From NCBI RefSeq assembly GCF_002994635.1, contig NZ_PVNL01000011.1:1-64000 (forward strand): a stretch of DNA of 64,000 bases, written 5' to 3'. Shown one piece after another: positions 27,680 to 35,873 of this stretch. The notes beneath the pieces were generated by a model. The model saw only the letters and a program-made list of their open reading frames with translations, had not been told where the DNA came from and did not search any database. The DNA is from Enhygromyxa salina (GTDB lineage: Bacteria; Myxococcota_A; Polyangia; Nannocystales; Nannocystaceae). The position numbers and the translations under genes are program-made. Positions within the stretch are counted from its first letter, which is position 1, and each line of letters opens with the position of its first letter.

Positions 27680-28771
27680 CTACAGGTGGACGACCTTGGT
27701 GTGCTCCTCGCCGGCGATCAGCCGCAGCTCTCGCCACGAGCTGCGGTCGTTGAGCGAGCTCCAGCGGCGCTCGACCTCGCGGTAGTGCCAGTCGATGTCG
27801 ACCTGGTAGTACAGCTGCAAGCCCCGGGTCTCGATGATCTTGCGGATCTCGTTGCTGTGATAGTTGCGGGGGTCGTGGTCGGTGTTGGCGCGCTGGCCCA
27901 TCTCTGCGTAGGTCTGGCCGAGGGCGATCAGCAGCTCCTCGACCTCGGGCGCGAGCGGCTTGGCGGGCAGGCCGATCCGCTGCGCCTCGCGCAGGGTGAT
28001 CGGGTAGCCGTGCGCGGGGTAGTCGGCATTGAGCGCACGAGCGATCTGCGCCGCCCGGTCTCGGTCCGCGAAGTGATAGGACAAGATCTCCGTACACAGC
28101 TTGATCGACAGTGAGCTCGCGCGGTCGACCGCGCCGATCACCAGCGGATGCACGAAGTCGAACAGCTTGCCCCACGGGTTGGGGATCGGCTGGTCGGCTC
28201 CTGGAACCGACTGGTCTGGGTCGGCTCGGGACTCGTGTTCGTGCCACAGACGAACCACGCGGACCAGCTCGTCATGGCTGACGCTGACCCGATCGTTGGT
28301 GTGATCCAGGGGCGAGAGCGCGTGGCGGATCGAGGTGTCGACGGCCGACAGATAGCCGAGCGGACCGATCTGGATCTCGTCGGCTCCGAGCGCGAGCATG
28401 GTCGCAGCCGAGGCCGCCTCGAGCGGGACCAGGGCCGTGACCTCGTCGGCCCAGTGCCGCAAGATGTTGGTCATCCGCAGCGCGGCCGTGCCCTGGCCGC
28501 CGTCGGACTTGATGAACAGGAAGATCCGCCGCGAGCCAGCGTGGGTGTCCCGGGCGCGACGCAGCACGTGATCGAGCGCCGCCACGTCGGCCTGGCTCAT
28601 GCTCGCGTGGGGCGAGCACCAGTAGCTGACGAACACGCCACCCAGCGCTCGCTCGAGCCGCTCGATCAGCGGCGCGGTGCGGTTGAACAAGATCGGCGGG
28701 CGGCGGATCTCCACGCTGTTCGTCAGGGCCGCGGACGGCTCGAGCGTGGTGTCGAGTTCGGGCTCGGTCAT
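27680..28771 (-). CDS. ClpP/S49-fold serine peptidase-like protein
   Basis: 363 residues without signal peptide or membrane helix. The core (about 42-150) is a ClpP/SppA-type fold: RRIFLFIKSDGGQGTAALRM (oxyanion-loop Gly-Gly), VTALVPLEAASAATMLALGA with Ser121 in the nucleophile position, and DEIQIGPLGYLSAVDTSI. It most resembles the cytosolic serine-dehydrogenase-proteinase/S49 group. The C-terminal half is alpha-helical with HGYPITLREAQRIGLPAK, as in the SppA family. TATGCT is 9 nt before the ATG. It is divergent from the RND exporter gene with 53 bp between starts. Confidence 0.78.
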   Translation of the reverse strand: MTEPELDTTLEPSAALTNSVEIRRPPILFNRTAPLIERLERALGGVFVSYWCSPHASMSQADVAALDHVLRRARDTHAGSRRIFLFIKSDGGQGTAALRMTNILRHWADEVTALVPLEAASAATMLALGADEIQIGPLGYLSAVDTSIRHALSPLDHTNDRVSVSHDELVRVVRLWHEHESRADPDQSVPGADQPIPNPWGKLFDFVHPLVIGAVDRASSLSIKLCTEILSYHFADRDRAAQIARALNADYPAHGYPITLREAQRIGLPAKPLAPEVEELLIALGQTYAEMGQRANTDHDPRNYHSNEIRKIIETRGLQLYYQVDIDWHYREVERRWSSLNDRSSWRELRLIAGEEHTKVVHL

Positions 28772-28780
28772 GCGGACCCG

Positions 28781-28786
28781 AGCATA
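28781..28786 (-). promoter_or_regulatory. -10-like TATGCT
   Basis: Nine nt before the ATG at 28771. It is back-to-back with TAGACT (28813-28818) for the divergent gene. Confidence 0.35.
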
Positions 28787-28812
28787 GCGCTGTCGATGGG
28801 TCCGTCCGGTTG

Positions 28813-28818
28813 TAGACT
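28813..28818 (+). promoter_or_regulatory. -10-like TAGACT, leaderless spacing
   Basis: Six nt before the GTG at 28825. No ribosome binding site is present. Confidence 0.42.
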
Positions 28819-28824
28819 CCGGCC

Positions 28825-31185
28825 GTGTCGGACCGCGAGCGCGCCCCGCGAACCACTCGGCTGCTCGCGTGGGTGATCGCGGGTGTTCTGCGGCATCGCA
28901 GCGTCGCGCTGATCAGCGTGGCGATCGCGGTCGCGGCCGCGGGTCTGGGGCTCGCGCGGCTGCAGGTCGACTTCTCCTCGACCGCGTTCTACGGGGACGC
29001 CTCGGCGGCCGCCCAGCGGCTGGTCGACCACCGCGCGAGCTGGGGCGCCGACGACGACACGCTGCTGGTGCTGATCGAGCCGAGCGACGCCGACGATCCA
29101 GCCGGGGTGCTCAGCCGCGAGCGGCTCGACGCGATCGCCGGGCTGAGTCGCGCGCTCGCGGACGCGTCGCAGGTCGAGCAGGTCGTGTCGATCGCCACGC
29201 TCACGCTGCCGCTGCCACCACAGCTTGGGTCAGCGTCGGCGAGCGCCACGTTTCCCAGCGTGGCCGCGGGGCTCGGGCTCGCGCAGCTCGACCCCGCGCA
29301 GCGCCGCGCGCTGCTCGAGCGCATGCCCTTCGTGCCCACGCTGCTGTCGGCCGACGGCAGCGTGACAGTGATCATGGTCGAGCTCAGCTTCTCGACCGAC
29401 GACGTCCTGCGGGCCCGGTCGGTCGTCGACGAGCTCGAGGCGTTGATCGCCAGCCACCAGGCGAAGCAGGGGAATCAGCCGCTGGCCGAGGTCGGCCTGA
29501 TTTGGCAGATCGCCGGGGTCCCGGCCGTGCGCGCGGGGTTCATGGGCCTGGTCGTGCGCGACCAGCTGCTGTTGGTGCCGCTGACCTTGCTGGTGATCGG
29601 CCTGGCGCTGTTCGTCGTGTTTCGCCGGCTCCACGGCGTGGTGATCCCCGCGATCGCGGCCGGGCTGCCAACTTTGATGTTGGTCGGGATCATGGGCTGG
29701 ACCGGCGAGGGCCTGGGCTTGCTGAACCAGGCCTACTTCAGCTTGCTGCCCGTGATCGTCGTCGCCGATGCGATCCACCTGCTCGCGCGCTACCACGAGG
29801 AGCGCCGCGCGGGCGCGGACTCGCGGGACCAGGCGATCGTTCGCGCGGGCTCGCGGGTCGGCGTGGCGTGCCTGCTGACCTCGCTGACCACCGCGACCGG
29901 GTTCGCCTCGCTCGCGCTGGCAGACATGCCGATCTTGCGGGGGTTCGGGCTGTACGCCGCGCTCGGGGTGGTGCTGGCGTTCGTGACGGTGATCGTGCTG
30001 GTGCCTATGTTGCTGACCTTCGTGCGCGACGATCGACATCCGCCCCCGTTGCCGGGGCTGCGCTGGGTCGACGCGGTCGTGGGGCTGGCGATCCGCCGAC
30101 CGTGGGCGGTGGTGATCGGCAGCGTGGGGCTGATGCTGCTCGCGTTGGTGCCCGCCTCACGGGTCGAGATCGACAATCAGATCTCGGGCCTGCTCGAGCC
30201 CACGCACCCGACCAGCGTGGCCAGCGAGACCGTCGACGAGCGGCTAGGCGGCGTGCTGGGGCTGGAGCTCGAGCTGCGTGCGCCGCCCGGCGTGGATCTG
30301 CGTGAGCCACAGCTGCTCGCGGCGATCCACGGGTTCGAGCTGTGGCTGGCCGAGCAAGCTGGCGTGCGCACGGTCGAGGGCGTGGCGTCGATCGTGGCGG
30401 GCGCTGGGGAGCTGCTCGGTGAGCCCACGACCGTGCCGAGCTCGCGCGCAGCGATCGACGCCCGGCTCGCTGCGGTCGCGGCCTACGCTCCGCTCGATCG
30501 CTTCGTGCGAGACAGCGGCCAACACCTGCGGATCCACGCGGGCATGCCCGACTTCGGCGGGCAGAAGTTCGTCGCCATCGCGGATCGAGCCGAGGCCGAG
30601 CTCGCGCGACGCCTGGCCGCGGTCCCCGGCGGCGAGCAGGTGCAAGCGTACGCGACCGGCACCGCCCTGCTCGCCTATCGCGGCGTCAATGCGATCACCA
30701 ACGACGTGCGAGACAGCTTCGTGCTGGTGTTCGCGGTGATCGTGGGCGTCATCGCCGTGTTGTTTCGGAGCCTGTGGCCCGCGCTGATCGGGCTGCTCCC
30801 AAACGGCGCGCCGCTGCTGCTGGGCTACGCGATGCTCGGGGTGCTCGGCCAGGTCCTCGATCCCTTGGCGGCGGTGATCTTGACGCTGGCGCTGGGGATC
30901 GCGGTCGACGACACGCTGCACATCATGGTCCGCACGCGCGAGGAATTGCGCGACGGCAGCAACCTCGAGACTGCGCTGCGCCGGGCGGTCGGGCACACCG
31001 GGCGGGCGGTGCTGGTGACGAGCGTCGTGATCGTCGGCGGGCTGTCGCTCGAGATGCTGTCGTCGTTTCCGCCGATGCAGCTGCTGGGGCTGCTCGGCGG
31101 CGGCGTGATTGGCTTCGCGGTCGTCCTGGACCTGTTGCTGCTGCCCGCGCTGATCGTGCTCTCGCGTGGGCGCGGGCTCAGCTAG
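28825..31185 (+). CDS. RND superfamily (MMPL/SSD-type) exporter
   Basis: 786 residues with the twofold RND layout: a first helix (HRSVALISVAIAVAAAGLGL), a periplasmic domain to about 230, five to six helices, then a second periplasmic domain and a second helix bundle starting DSFVLVFAVIVGVIAVLFRS. The sterol-sensing-like motifs LPVIVVADAIHLLARYHEE near 309 and LALGIAVDDTLHIMVRTREE near 688 hold the charged residues used for proton relay. MMPL-type proteins move lipids or hydrophobic compounds, and the family includes hopanoid transporters. No partner periplasmic or outer-membrane protein is adjacent, so the substrate is open. Confidence 0.88.
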   Translation: MSDRERAPRTTRLLAWVIAGVLRHRSVALISVAIAVAAAGLGLARLQVDFSSTAFYGDASAAAQRLVDHRASWGADDDTLLVLIEPSDADDPAGVLSRERLDAIAGLSRALADASQVEQVVSIATLTLPLPPQLGSASASATFPSVAAGLGLAQLDPAQRRALLERMPFVPTLLSADGSVTVIMVELSFSTDDVLRARSVVDELEALIASHQAKQGNQPLAEVGLIWQIAGVPAVRAGFMGLVVRDQLLLVPLTLLVIGLALFVVFRRLHGVVIPAIAAGLPTLMLVGIMGWTGEGLGLLNQAYFSLLPVIVVADAIHLLARYHEERRAGADSRDQAIVRAGSRVGVACLLTSLTTATGFASLALADMPILRGFGLYAALGVVLAFVTVIVLVPMLLTFVRDDRHPPPLPGLRWVDAVVGLAIRRPWAVVIGSVGLMLLALVPASRVEIDNQISGLLEPTHPTSVASETVDERLGGVLGLELELRAPPGVDLREPQLLAAIHGFELWLAEQAGVRTVEGVASIVAGAGELLGEPTTVPSSRAAIDARLAAVAAYAPLDRFVRDSGQHLRIHAGMPDFGGQKFVAIADRAEAELARRLAAVPGGEQVQAYATGTALLAYRGVNAITNDVRDSFVLVFAVIVGVIAVLFRSLWPALIGLLPNGAPLLLGYAMLGVLGQVLDPLAAVILTLALGIAVDDTLHIMVRTREELRDGSNLETALRRAVGHTGRAVLVTSVVIVGGLSLEMLSSFPPMQLLGLLGGGVIGFAVVLDLLLLPALIVLSRGRGLS

Positions 31186-31285
31186 TAAATGACCCCCACA
31201 TGGACCTTAGACTTCGCCGACTGCAGCCGCTGGCGCGTCTGGTCGCTTCGCTCCTCGGGGCTGTTTGTTCGCAGGCGCATGTGTG

Positions 31286-31302
31286 GCCCCCTGGGAGGGG
31301 GC
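31286..31302 (+). terminator. Weak hairpin after RND exporter gene
   Basis: A 7-bp stem (GCCCCCT with AGGGGGC) and GGG loop about 100 nt after the exporter stop, with no T-run. It lies in the 190-bp convergent gap before folE2. Confidence 0.3.
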
Positions 31303-31376
31303 TCTAAACCCATTTCCTGTGTCCATGGGTCGCACGACGTGCGGAAAAATCTAGCTAGCTCCCGGGCCTGACGCGA

Positions 31377-32177
31377 TCAACCGGGCCGGGCCCAGGTGAC
31401 CTGGGCGAACGCGGCGTGGTTGTGAATGCTCTCGTGGTTCTCGGCGTGGACCCGAAACCACTGAACGCGGCGATCATCTTGCAACACCCGCGCGACGTTG
31501 CGGACCATGTCCTCGACGAACACGGGGTTGTCGTAGGCCTGGACCGTCACGAAGGCCTCGTCGGGCCGCTTGAGCAGCGGATACACGGGGGCCGATGCCG
31601 ATCGCTCGGCGACGTCGATCAGCTCCTCGATCCACACCAGCTGCGGAGCGCCGAGCTCATCGCGATCCGTGCGCACGCTGATCGTGATGTAGCCGCGCTG
31701 GTTGTGGGCCCCCCGCTCGGAGATGGCCTTGCTGCACGGACACAGGCTGGTCACGGGCACCCGCACCCGCAGCACGAAGTCGTCGCTGGCATGCTCGCTC
31801 ACCTCGCCGATGAAGGCGCAGGCGTAATCCATCAGCGCCGTCGCGCCGCTGACCGGCGCAGCTCGCTCCAAGAAGTAAGGGAACTCGACCTCGATCCGCG
31901 CGCTGGCGGCGTCGAGCCGATCGCGAAGATCCCGAAGGATCGCCGGCACGGTGCGCATGGTCACCTCGCCGTGATGGTCGTTGAGGACCTCCACGAACCG
32001 GCTCATGTGGGTGCCTTTTTGCTCGCGCGGCAGCGACACCGACATCGTGAAGGTGCCGATCGTCCGCTGCTTCTCGGTGGTCCGGTCGAGCACGACGATC
32101 GGGTGACTCAGGCCGGCGACGCCGACGCGGTCGAGGGCGATTTCTCGGTCGTCTGAGAGGCCCTGAACGTCCTGCAT
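31377..32177 (-). CDS. folE2: GTP cyclohydrolase FolE2 (type IB)
   Basis: 266 residues. It opens the GTP ring to dihydroneopterin triphosphate, the first step of folate and pterin synthesis. Type IB landmarks are QKGTHMSRFVE near residue 54, VPVTSLCPCSKAISERGAHNQRG near 139-161 with the metal-ligand Cys, and HNHAAFAQV at the end. Type IB enzymes work with metals other than zinc, so this copy may serve under zinc limitation. TAGGAC stands 7 nt before the ATG. Confidence 0.93.
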   Translation of the reverse strand: MQDVQGLSDDREIALDRVGVAGLSHPIVVLDRTTEKQRTIGTFTMSVSLPREQKGTHMSRFVEVLNDHHGEVTMRTVPAILRDLRDRLDAASARIEVEFPYFLERAAPVSGATALMDYACAFIGEVSEHASDDFVLRVRVPVTSLCPCSKAISERGAHNQRGYITISVRTDRDELGAPQLVWIEELIDVAERSASAPVYPLLKRPDEAFVTVQAYDNPVFVEDMVRNVARVLQDDRRVQWFRVHAENHESIHNHAAFAQVTWARPG

Positions 32178-32184
32178 CGTCGGC

Positions 32185-32190
32185 GTCCTA
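32185..32190 (-). promoter_or_regulatory. -10-like TAGGAC
   Basis: Seven nt before the ATG at 32177. It has a C in the last position, so the match is partial. Confidence 0.28.
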
Positions 32191-32228
32191 CCACGGATCC
32201 GGGGGCGGACAAACGCGACGGATCGCGG

Positions 32229-32882
32229 TCAGAGGTTGCGACCGACCAGTGACCAGCGCTCGCGATCCCAGCTCAGCAAGTTGGCCGTGGCGTTGCGCAG
32301 CTGGAACTGCGGCCAGTCTCGCAGCGGCCGCTCGAGCGCGTGACAGACGAACGCGGCCTGGGCCATCTGGTGGCACACGACCGCGATCACCCGACCGCGC
32401 CAGTCGTCGCCGAGCTGGGCCAGGATCTCCGTCATCCCACCGCTCACCCGCCGCGCCAGCGCGCCCATGCTCTCCCCGCCGCCGGGGATCTCGACGTCGG
32501 TTGGGTCGCGCTTCCAGGCGCGAAAGAACTCGGCGTGCTCGGTCAGGATCGGCTGAAAGTCGTGGCCTTCGAACAGGCCCTGATCGAGCTCGCGCAGGCT
32601 GGGAACGACCACGGGTGTGCCCAATCCCGCCGCCAATCCCGCGGCGGTCTGGCGGGCCCGCTGCTGCGGTGAACACCACACCCGCTCGACCTCACCCGAA
32701 AATCGCTGGGCGAGCGCGGCCGCCTGTTCGCGGCCCTGCTCATCGAGCGGAGGATCCGAGCGCCCGCCGCAGAATCGGTGCTCCGCGTTGAACGAGGTGC
32801 GACCGTGGCGGACCAACAACACCGCCAGCGCGCGTTGGTCCGCGACCCGACGCCACGGTTGATCGGCGCGACCCAAGCTCAC
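32229..32882 (-). CDS. Histidine phosphatase (phosphoglycerate-mutase-like)
   Basis: 217 residues. Branch-1 histidine phosphatase motifs: LLVRHGRTSFN near residue 22 with the nucleophile His, GGGESMGALARRV with the acid Glu near 105, and VCHQMAQAAF near 150 with the second His. It may hydrolyse small phosphate esters; cofactor-dependent mutases are longer around the active site. Its GTG start overlaps the TGA of the rhodanese-MoeB gene as GTGA, so the two are translated together. Confidence 0.88.
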   Translation of the reverse strand: MSLGRADQPWRRVADQRALAVLLVRHGRTSFNAEHRFCGGRSDPPLDEQGREQAAALAQRFSGEVERVWCSPQQRARQTAAGLAAGLGTPVVVPSLRELDQGLFEGHDFQPILTEHAEFFRAWKRDPTDVEIPGGGESMGALARRVSGGMTEILAQLGDDWRGRVIAVVCHQMAQAAFVCHALERPLRDWPQFQLRNATANLLSWDRERWSLVGRNL

Positions 32883-34057
32883 TGCACGTTACAAAATTGC
32901 TCGTAGTCGATCAGCTCGATCTGTTCGGGCGGCTTCGAGCACACGCGGCACTCGGGATCCTTGCGCAGCTTCATGGTCCGCCACGAGGTCTCGAGCGCGT
33001 CGAACACCAGCAGCCGACCCGACAGGGTCTCACCGACGCCCAAGATGATCTTGAGCGCCTCGTTGGCCTGAAGCGTGCCGATCATGCCGGGCAACACCCC
33101 GAGCACGCCCGCCTCTTGGCACGAGGGCGCCATCCCGGGCGGCGGCGGATCCGGGTACAGGCAGCGGTAGCACGGGCCGCCGTCTGCGGGGTTGGCCGTG
33201 AACGTGGTGACCTGGCCCTCGAACCGGAAGATCGACGCGTGCACGACCGGCTTGCCCAGCTTGAGGCTGGCGTCGTTGAGCAGGTAGCGGGTCGGGAAGT
33301 TGTCCGCGCCGTCAACGATCAGATCGTACTGCGAGATGATGTCGAGCACGTTCGAGCTGTCGAGCCGATCCTCGATCGGGATCACCTTCACGTCGGGGTT
33401 GAGCGCTTGCAGGGTCTTGCGCGCGCTCTCGACCTTGGTCATGCCCAGCCGCTCGATGTTGTGCAGGACTTGGCGCTGCAGGTTGGACTCGTCGACCACG
33501 TCGTCGTCGACGATCCCGATCGTGCCCACGCCCGCGGCCGCCAGGTACAGCGCGCTGGGCGAGCCCAGCCCGCCCGCGCCCAGGAACAACACCTTGGCGT
33601 CGAGCAGCTTGCCCTGCCCGGCCTCGCCGACCTCGGGCAGCATGATGTGTCGGCTGTAGCGCTTGAGCTGCTCGGGCGTCAGCACCCGCGGCCGCTCGAA
33701 CGGGTAGCCGGCGTTCTTCCAGGCCCGAAACCCGCCGGCCATCGACGAGACCTTGGTGTAGCCGAGCTCGCTGAGCGAGCGCGCGCCCAGAGCCGAGCGC
33801 ACACCCCCCGCGCAGTAGACGATCACCTCGCGGTCGCGATCGGCGACCAGATCTTCGATCTTGAGCTCCAAAAACCCGCGCGGGATCCACTCGGCGGTCG
33901 GGATGAAGCCTTGCTCGTACTCGTCGCGCTCCCGCACGTCGACCAGCACGGGGCCGCTGCTCCCGTTGCCGTCGAGCACTCGTGCCTTGGTGTCTTCGGC
34001 CGAGACTTCGTGGATACCTTGTTTGACCTGGGACAGGACCTCGTTGAACGTCGCCAT
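32879..34057 (-). CDS. Rhodanese-MoeB/ThiF fusion (sulfur-carrier adenylyltransferase)
   Basis: 392 residues. The N-terminal rhodanese domain (about 15-122) has VIVYCAGGVRSA with active Cys82. The ThiF/E1-like domain (130-392) starts LKRYSRHIMLPEVGEAGQGK, has LGAGGLGSPSALYLAAAGVG as nucleotide loop, DNFPTRYLLND, and CYRC plus CRVC as the zinc site. It adenylates the C-terminal Gly of a MoaD/ThiS-type carrier and passes sulfur from the rhodanese Cys. Relatives such as MoeZ and MOCS3 carry the rhodanese at the C-terminus; here the order is reversed. AACAGG precedes the ATG as a likely ribosome binding site. It is coupled to the phosphatase gene. Confidence 0.92.
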   Translation of the reverse strand: MATFNEVLSQVKQGIHEVSAEDTKARVLDGNGSSGPVLVDVRERDEYEQGFIPTAEWIPRGFLELKIEDLVADRDREVIVYCAGGVRSALGARSLSELGYTKVSSMAGGFRAWKNAGYPFERPRVLTPEQLKRYSRHIMLPEVGEAGQGKLLDAKVLFLGAGGLGSPSALYLAAAGVGTIGIVDDDVVDESNLQRQVLHNIERLGMTKVESARKTLQALNPDVKVIPIEDRLDSSNVLDIISQYDLIVDGADNFPTRYLLNDASLKLGKPVVHASIFRFEGQVTTFTANPADGGPCYRCLYPDPPPPGMAPSCQEAGVLGVLPGMIGTLQANEALKIILGVGETLSGRLLVFDALETSWRTMKLRKDPECRVCSKPPEQIELIDYEQFCNVQ

Positions 34058-34219
34058 GTTTTACCTGTTCTTCGTGGGGTTATCTGACCCGACGATTTTG
34101 CTTCTCAGAGCATGCCAGGTACCTGCCAGACTCTGACCGAACCCGGCCAGATCGTCAACGATCAGCTATTTACGGTCAACGGCCGCCAAATCACTCCGCG
34201 AGTGATCGGCGATCACCAG

Positions 34220-34642
34220 TCAGCGCTTGGCGTGGAGCAGCACCTTGACGCCCTCCGTGAAGTTGACGCGGATCTTGCTGTCCTCGACGCCGCACACGAT
34301 CCCGGCTCCAAACTTCTTGTGCTGGATCTGCTCGCCGAGGCTGAAGCGCTCGCTGATCCCGTAGTCACGCGTGGGAAGGTTTGGATCGTGGACGATGCCC
34401 GCCGCCGCAGCTGGCTTCGCGCGCGCGCGCGTGGTCTTGGGCCCGGCGCTCGCGACCTTGCGACGCGTGGGATTGAGGTTGGCCTCGGGGGCGTCGCCAG
34501 TCGGCTTGAACCGGTGCTGCTTGCTGCACTGCTTGCACTGGACCTTGGTGATCTTGTCGCCGACCTTGGCGACGACGACGTGCCACACGTCCCCGCAGGG
34601 GTTGCACATCGCCTCGATGTCGGAGCCAACTTGAAAAGCCAT
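34220..34642 (-). CDS. Zinc-ribbon protein with UvrD/PcrA C-terminal (Tudor-like) module
   Basis: 140 residues. CNPC near residue 13 and CKQC near 36 form a zinc ribbon, followed by a basic Ala/Lys linker. The last 40 residues (GEQIQHKKFGAGIVCGVEDS, then KIRVNFTEGVKVL) match the Tudor-like tail of UvrD/PcrA helicases, which binds RNA polymerase. It may be a small RNA-polymerase- or nucleic-acid-binding protein; that is inferred. The gap to the rhodanese-MoeB gene (34058-34219) has no gene. Confidence 0.68.
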   Translation of the reverse strand: MAFQVGSDIEAMCNPCGDVWHVVVAKVGDKITKVQCKQCSKQHRFKPTGDAPEANLNPTRRKVASAGPKTTRARAKPAAAAGIVHDPNLPTRDYGISERFSLGEQIQHKKFGAGIVCGVEDSKIRVNFTEGVKVLLHAKR

Positions 34643-34761
34643 CGTCGCGCTGAGTCTCGTTCCCGCGGTCGGAGCTCGCCGTTGGAGCGGGCCGCCGCGG
34701 GGCGAGTGTAGTCGTTAACCGCCGGGCGTCACCCACCCGCCGACGCCCACAAACCCCGCCG

Positions 34762-35664
34762 TCAGCGCAGCTCGAGGCCGGCGAACAGATCGCGGCCCAT
34801 GACCGACTCGTAGCCCGCGGCGTACCCGTTGGTCGACGGCCGCGCCACCAACTCGCAGTGTGAGCGACACCCACAGCCGGGCAGCTCGAGGCCCAAGTCG
34901 GTGACGATGCGCTCGAGCGCGTGCGCGAACACCTGCGCCCGGCGAGCGCGGAGCTTGTACACGGCGCCGTCGGCCGGCGCGGGCACGCTGCCGAGCAGGA
35001 TCATGGCGTCGACGGCGTAGGCGCGCCCGAGCTCGAGCAAGCCGGCGATGGTGAGCTCGCGCTGGCACGACACGAGGTTGTGGATCTGTTGGGCGTGGAG
35101 CTGGCCGACCACGACCACCACGCGGCGCACGTCCGCGGCTTCGACGTTGCGGACCAGCGGCATGAAGCCGTTGGGTTGGTCGTGGATGCCCGGCATCACC
35201 GGACCGATCCGCGCGACGACCGGGATCTCGAGGGTCTCGATGTGTTGGGCCTGGAGCAGCAAGGCCACCGCGGGATCGGCCTGGTCGCCGAGCAGGGCGC
35301 GCTGCACCTCGGGCTTGTGGTGGGCGACCTCGAGCTCCACGATGACACCCGCGTTCAGCTCTTGGGCCTCCGTGAGGGCCGCGACCACGCGCTTGGGCAT
35401 GACCACCCGGGTGCGGACCACGACCCGGCGACCGCGCACGCCCAGCCAGGCGATCGCGTGAGCGACCCAGCTCGCGTCTTCGCGCGAGCGCATTAATAGA
35501 CTGACAACGGGAACCCGAGAGCCGCGTGACTCGCGCTCTGCGAGCAGTTCGGACAGCATGGACTCGAGCTGACCCCGCTCAAAGTGATCAGCGAGGCCCC
35601 AAATGGCCAAATGCTCACCGTCGCAGGCTCGTTCGACGGTCTTCGCGTGGGTTGGGGAACTCAT
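34762..35664 (-). CDS. Radical-SAM-like TIM-barrel protein lacking the cluster cysteines
   Basis: 300 residues. The middle resembles the second half of radical SAM proteins of the SplB/PA0069-type group: LQAQHIETLEIPVVARIGPV followed by MPGIHDQ matches their (R)L..A..AGIPV....P(VI)IPG..D stretch, and VRRVVVVVGQLHAQQI the next strand. No CX3CX2C cluster motif exists anywhere, so it cannot bind the usual 4Fe-4S cluster there. A late CGCRSHC near residue 275 might bind a metal. It is probably a non-catalytic or repurposed relative. AGGA lies 8 nt before the ATG. It is divergent from pcnB. Confidence 0.5.
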   Translation of the reverse strand: MSSPTHAKTVERACDGEHLAIWGLADHFERGQLESMLSELLAERESRGSRVPVVSLLMRSREDASWVAHAIAWLGVRGRRVVVRTRVVMPKRVVAALTEAQELNAGVIVELEVAHHKPEVQRALLGDQADPAVALLLQAQHIETLEIPVVARIGPVMPGIHDQPNGFMPLVRNVEAADVRRVVVVVGQLHAQQIHNLVSCQRELTIAGLLELGRAYAVDAMILLGSVPAPADGAVYKLRARRAQVFAHALERIVTDLGLELPGCGCRSHCELVARPSTNGYAAGYESVMGRDLFAGLELR

Positions 35665-35683
35665 GACCAGTCCTGATAAGTTG

Positions 35684-35689
35684 TATAGT
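35684..35689 (+). promoter_or_regulatory. -10-like TATAGT in divergent pcnB region
   Basis: TATAGT in an A+T-richer part of the gap before pcnB. It would give an untranslated leader, as the likely start is 180 nt further on (35874) or 62 nt further on (35751). Confidence 0.3.
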
Positions 35690-35873
35690 GTGCTGTTGCG
35701 ACTCGCGCCAGTGCTCTTTGATCACCTGATCTGGCTCAGACAACGCGCTAGTGCCTGTCCTGGACCAAATACGCGCGGTGCCTGGCCGCTGGCGACATTC
35801 GCGCCCGCTGGCCAGAAACCTGGCGCCCGCCCCTAAACGTCCGCCCGCGGCTGTGCTAGACGACGGCCAAACC

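Noticed and set aside
31286..31302. Strong terminator after the RND gene
   Set aside because: The stem is only 7 bp with no T-run, so it is kept only as a weak candidate; the two 12-bp stems elsewhere are far better.
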